Shown in pieces: positions 23,060 to 26,479 of a stretch of 26,479 nucleotides of DNA (position 1 is the stretch's first letter; each line of letters starts with the position of its first letter). The DNA is taken from NCBI GenBank assembly GCA_964532385.1, contig CAZHHW010000041.1:1-26479 (forward strand), in the 5' to 3' direction. The notes below the pieces were generated by a model that saw only the letters and a program-made list of their open reading frames with translations, made no database searches and had not been told where the DNA came from. A program made the position numbers and the translations under genes. The DNA comes from UBA6921 sp964532385 (GTDB lineage: Bacteria > Pseudomonadota > Gammaproteobacteria > SG8-11).

Positions 23060-24313
23060 ATGTATACCAATCCATTAAATTCATGTTACGGAAATCCTTG
23101 CGTACAGGGACTGCCGCCGCGCGCAAATCCTGCGAACCCGCCGCTCGCAGGGGCACCGGCGCAAACGGCTGTCGATTCGTTGAGCCTTGACGCCTTGAAC
23201 AGCGTGCCTCAGTTTCTCTACGGCAACATGATCGAAGCACTCAATCAAGAATTCGGTGTTACCAGTATCGGAGCAGCCTCAGCCGATGCGGCACCGCTCA
23301 CATTCAAGGATCTGATTGATCGCATCACGGCAGTCATCGCACCCTTGAGCAGCGCTGCATCGGACAGCTCGCCGGATGAAGTCAATACCCGTGTACACCG
23401 TGCGCTGCAACAAGCCATGCAAGACAGCAAAGAAGTGCTGCGTCACTATGGAAAACTCGACGCCGCCACGGAACAGCAAATCGACGACACGATCGCCGCG
23501 ATCCTGAACCCGCCGGCGAATAACGGCGCAACAATAGCCAATGTGACTGTTCCCGAGGTAGCCGCAAATAACAGTGTCGCGGCGGCGGCCTATGCCAGTA
23601 TTGACCGCAGTCAATCCACCTTGATCCAGATTAAAACCCGCGAAGGCGACCTGGTTACGATCGACTTAAGCAAACAGTCCGGCGCAAGCGTCACCACGGC
23701 GTACGGCGCGAGCAACGGCACGCAAGTCACCGCGCAACAGCAAACCCAGTACCAATCCTCGCAGTTGAATTTTTCGGTGCAAGGCGACTTGAACAAAGAT
23801 GAACGCCATGCGATCGAGAAGTTATTGAAGAAAGTCGACCGGATTGCGGACAAGTTTTACAGCGGCGATGTGACGGCGGCTTTCAAGAAAGCCAGTCATT
23901 TGGGCTTCGATGCGCAGACCTTGGTGGGTGTCTCGTTGAGCATGAATTATAGCGAGACCACCAAAGCCATTAGCGTTTATCAAGCCGTGGGTGATACCAC
24001 GTCTGCCACTACGCCGGCCACGATTCCCGCTACGCGCGGCACACTGCCGGACGCGGCGCAGTTCGCCCAAGGCGTGCACGATGTGATCACCGATCCCACG
24101 GCGCAACAGGTGTTGGCAAATCCCGCGCAGAGTATGGGCAAACTGGTGGAAGCGGCCACGCAATTAAAAAATGATACCCGGCACCCGGCGGGGCACAGTC
24201 TTGATGATTTAACCAAAGCATTGAAGGCCATTATCGATGCGGTGGTCAACTTGGCCGGTTCCACTGCTCCCGCCAACGTGGTGCAGGAGCCCACTCAGGC
24301 CATCGCGGCCTAA
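23060..24313 (+). CDS. DUF5610-like protein
   Basis: 417 residues, without signal peptide or membrane helix. The N-terminal 55 residues are P/A/N-rich (including CYGNPCVQGLPP), then a helical region (FLYGNMIEALNQEFGV to LRHYGKLDAATEQQIDDTI), an A/T/Q-rich stretch, and at about 235-300 the most conserved part: LNFSVQGDLNKDERHAIEKL and IADKFYSGDVTAAFKKASHL, then GFDAQTLVGVSLSMNYSET. This resembles DUF5610 proteins of gammaproteobacteria; identification is from memory of the motif and moderately certain. Function unknown. The gene follows the protease by 122 bp, which holds no clear terminator or promoter, and its stop is 4 bp from the stop of convergent valS. Confidence 0.6.
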   Translation: MYTNPLNSCYGNPCVQGLPPRANPANPPLAGAPAQTAVDSLSLDALNSVPQFLYGNMIEALNQEFGVTSIGAASADAAPLTFKDLIDRITAVIAPLSSAASDSSPDEVNTRVHRALQQAMQDSKEVLRHYGKLDAATEQQIDDTIAAILNPPANNGATIANVTVPEVAANNSVAAAAYASIDRSQSTLIQIKTREGDLVTIDLSKQSGASVTTAYGASNGTQVTAQQQTQYQSSQLNFSVQGDLNKDERHAIEKLLKKVDRIADKFYSGDVTAAFKKASHLGFDAQTLVGVSLSMNYSETTKAISVYQAVGDTTSATTPATIPATRGTLPDAAQFAQGVHDVITDPTAQQVLANPAQSMGKLVEAATQLKNDTRHPAGHSLDDLTKALKAIIDAVVNLAGSTAPANVVQEPTQAIAA

Positions 24314-24317
24314 CCCT

Positions 24318-26479
24318 TTACATCGCGGCAATGCGTGTGTGCTGTTCGCGCAGTTTGGCGAGCGCCGATTGTGTCTCCTGCAATTTTGCACGCTCTTTGT
24401 CGACCACGGCCGCGGGAGCTTTGTCGGCAAAGCTGGGGTTTGCAAGCTTCGCCCCGATGCGTTCGAGCTCGCCGGAAAGGCGTTCCATTTCTTTGCTAAG
24501 ACGCGCCAGCTCCGCCGTTTTGTCGATTAATCCGGCCATCGGAATTAATACTTTCATTTCGCCGACCAGGGCGGTTGCCGATTCCGGGGGTTGCGCCGCG
24601 GCGTCAAGCCAGGTGATGGACTCGATGCGTGCGAGTGCAACCACGAAGTTGCGGTTTTGTGTCAGTAAACGCTGATCTTCTGCGGAACCATTTTGCAGCG
24701 ACACCGGCAACGCTTTACTCGGGTTGATGTTCATACCGCTGCGGATTTTGCGCACGCCCAGTACGAAATTCATGATCCAGTCCATGTCGGCGGCGGCTTG
24801 CAAATCGATCTGCATTTCATTTACGGCGGGATATTCGCGCCGCATCAGGGTATCGCCGCGAACCCCCGCCAAAGGCGCCACACGTTGCCATATTTCCTCG
24901 GTGATGAACGGCATGATGGGGTGCGCCAGACACAAGGCGCGTTCCAGCACGTGCACCAGCGTATGGCGCGCGCCGCGCTGTTGCGCGGGCGTGCTGTCGG
25001 CGGAAGTCAGCACTGATTTTGTCAACTCCAGATACCAGTCGCAGTAACCGTTCCACAAGAATTCATAGATCGCCTGCGCGGCATGATCGAGCCGATAGTG
25101 TCCGATGGCTTCATGCACTTGCCTGATGGTCTCTTGCAGGCGGGTAAGTATCCAGCGATCCGGCAAGCTTAATTGCAATTCTCCGCCCTGAGCTCCCGTA
25201 TCCTGACCCTCGGTGTTCATGAGTACGTAGCGCGCCGCGTTCCAGAGTTTATTGCAAAAATTACGGTAACCTTCGATACGTGCCAGGTCAAAGTTAATAT
25301 CGCGTCCGGTGGAGGCCAGCGCCGCGAACGTGAAGCGCAATGCGTCGGTGCCGAAGGCGGGAATGCCGGCGGGGAATTCGTCGCGCGTGGCTTTCTCGAT
25401 ACGCTTGGCCATATCGGGTTGCATCAGACCGGTGGTGCGTTTTTTCACCAGCGCTTCGAGCGTAATACCGTCGATCAGGTCGATCGGATCGAGGATATTG
25501 CCCTTGGATTTCGACATTTTCTGGCCATGCGCGTCGCGCACCAGGCCGTGAATATAGACTTCGTGAAACGGCACTTCACCGGTGAATTTCAGGCCCATCA
25601 TAATCATGCGGGCCACCCAGAAGAAAATAATGTCGAAACCCGTAACCAGGACCGCGGTCGGATAAAAGGTTTTCAGTTCGGGTGTTTGCTCCGGCCAGCC
25701 GAGCGTGGAGAACGGCCACAGCGCCGACGAGAACCAAGTGTCCAGTACATCATTGTCTTGAGTGAGGTTCTGCGCCTCGCCGGTTTTTTCCATTGCTTGC
25801 GCGTGTGCTTCGCTGGCGCTGCGTGCAACGTAGAAGTTGCCGGCTGCGTCATACCACGCTGGGATGCGATGGCCCCACCAGATTTGCCGCGAGATGCACC
25901 AGTCCTGGATATTGCGCATCCAGTCGTAATAGGTATTCTTCCAGTTGTCGGGTACGAAGCGGATCTGGCCGGTTTCCACGGCCTTGATTGCCGGTTCGGC
26001 CAGCGGCGCGACTTTCACGAACCACTGGTCGGTGAGCAAGGGTTCGATGACGGCGTGGGTACGGTCACCACGCGGCACCATTAGTTTATGAGGCTGCACT
26101 TTTTCCAGCAGCTTCTGTGCTTCCAAATCGGCAATGATGCGCTTGCGTGCGACGAAACGGTCAAGGCCGCGATATTGGATAGGAATTAATTCGGAGGAAA
26201 ATATATGGCTCTTATGAGTATCTTCAATGAGCATCTTTCCACCACCAGATGAAGGCGCGCGATTACGAAATTCCTGTTCAGTCTCAGTGGTCGCGCTAAT
26301 AATTTTTGCGTCCATGGTGAAGATATTAAACAAACCGCCATTTGGTTGATTCTTGAATTCTGGGGTGTCTTTATTTCGTTGCCACACGGCATAGTCATTA
26401 AAGTCATGGGCCGGAGTGATTTTCACGCAGCCGGTTCCAAACTCCCGGTCCACGTAATCGTCGGCAATGATCGGAATCT
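24318..26479 (-). CDS. valS: Valyl-tRNA synthetase, C-terminal 720 residues (runs off window)
   Basis: The frame continues past the right edge, so the HIGH motif and N-terminus are not seen. Visible are the end of the editing (CP1) domain with GTGCVKITPAHDFNDY and PRGDRTHAVIEPLLTDQWFV; the WCISRQIWWGHRIPAWY strand; NDVLDTWFSSALWPFSTLGW; GFDIIFFWVARMIMM; KMSKSKGN, the ATP-binding loop; the anticodon-binding helical domain (GYRNFCNKLWNAARYVLMNT; HPIMPFITEEIW); and the C-terminal coiled coil that grips tRNA (LIDKTAELARLSKEMERLSG). It charges tRNA-Val with valine in the cytosol. The segment around 26180-26400, between NDYAVWQRN and RGLDRFVARK, is visibly more AT-rich than its flanks and longer than I remember for E. 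coli ValS. The stop (24318-24320) lies 4 bp from the convergent DUF5610 stop. Confidence 0.97.
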   Translation of the reverse strand, partial: IPIIADDYVDREFGTGCVKITPAHDFNDYAVWQRNKDTPEFKNQPNGGLFNIFTMDAKIISATTETEQEFRNRAPSSGGGKMLIEDTHKSHIFSSELIPIQYRGLDRFVARKRIIADLEAQKLLEKVQPHKLMVPRGDRTHAVIEPLLTDQWFVKVAPLAEPAIKAVETGQIRFVPDNWKNTYYDWMRNIQDWCISRQIWWGHRIPAWYDAAGNFYVARSASEAHAQAMEKTGEAQNLTQDNDVLDTWFSSALWPFSTLGWPEQTPELKTFYPTAVLVTGFDIIFFWVARMIMMGLKFTGEVPFHEVYIHGLVRDAHGQKMSKSKGNILDPIDLIDGITLEALVKKRTTGLMQPDMAKRIEKATRDEFPAGIPAFGTDALRFTFAALASTGRDINFDLARIEGYRNFCNKLWNAARYVLMNTEGQDTGAQGGELQLSLPDRWILTRLQETIRQVHEAIGHYRLDHAAQAIYEFLWNGYCDWYLELTKSVLTSADSTPAQQRGARHTLVHVLERALCLAHPIMPFITEEIWQRVAPLAGVRGDTLMRREYPAVNEMQIDLQAAADMDWIMNFVLGVRKIRSGMNINPSKALPVSLQNGSAEDQRLLTQNRNFVVALARIESITWLDAAAQPPESATALVGEMKVLIPMAGLIDKTAELARLSKEMERLSGELERIGAKLANPSFADKAPAAVVDKERAKLQETQSALAKLREQHTRIAAM

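Noticed and set aside
25173..26084. 303-codon plus-strand ORF opposite valS
   Set aside because: It is the antisense shadow of a highly conserved valS frame; composition follows from codon bias, and no motif or ribosome site supports it.

Overview
The window looks like a scaffold piece from a draft or metagenome-derived gammaproteobacterial genome. The protein families point that way: a FimV-core/LysM protein, a ChpB-type pseudo-receiver of the Pil-Chp system, a UMF1 transporter, a Gld-like ABC operon with DUF4340, a DUF5610 protein and a gamma-type ValS. Two runs of exactly 100 N (4551-4650, 6104-6203) are scaffold gaps of unknown true length. No phage, insertion sequence, CRISPR array, tRNA or rRNA is seen, and I cannot name the genus.

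Region 1 (1-7.7 kb) is a signalling block. It holds the start of a GAF-GGDEF protein (minus), a periplasmic tandem-thioredoxin protein (plus), a REC-GGDEF-EAL protein (plus), and a minus-strand group: a REC-GAF-histidine kinase, a multi-PAS histidine kinase broken by both gaps, and an Rcp1-like response regulator whose start overlaps the kinase stop (ATGA). The 410 bp before the REC-GGDEF-EAL gene carry a promoter with an operator-like dyad, a candidate ~57-nt small RNA with its own terminator, a second (extended -10) promoter and a 5'-UTR hairpin.

Region 2 (7.7-14.4 kb) has a lipoprotein with carboxypeptidase-regulatory-like repeats, a small CPXCG zinc-ribbon protein, and a well-formed operon behind a clear sigma70-type promoter: GldA-like ATPase, GldF-like permease, a previously unannotated-looking 35-residue four-cysteine microprotein, GldG-like auxiliary subunit and a DUF4340 protein. 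Overlapping stop/start codons join ATPase to permease and microprotein to GldG.

Region 3 (14.4-18.3 kb) has a minus-strand pair that suggests a type IV pilus/twitching connection: a small secreted FimV-core protein and a 550-residue protein with two ChpB-N-like pseudo-receivers and a long disordered basic-ended tail but no methylesterase domain. A UMF1-family MFS transporter is divergent from them.

Region 4 (18.3-26.5 kb) has a 1464-residue secreted M4 metalloprotease with intact zinc site, six Calx-beta-like repeats and a C-terminal hydrophobic/RRR tail resembling a CTERM sorting signal, then a DUF5610-like protein, and convergent to it the C-terminal two thirds of valyl-tRNA synthetase, which runs off the window.

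The items most worth a second look are the four-cysteine microprotein, the small-RNA locus, the double pseudo-receiver/FimV pair, and the REC-GGDEF-EAL enzyme whose EAL half has lost a metal-binding aspartate while its cyclase half keeps an inhibitory I-site.
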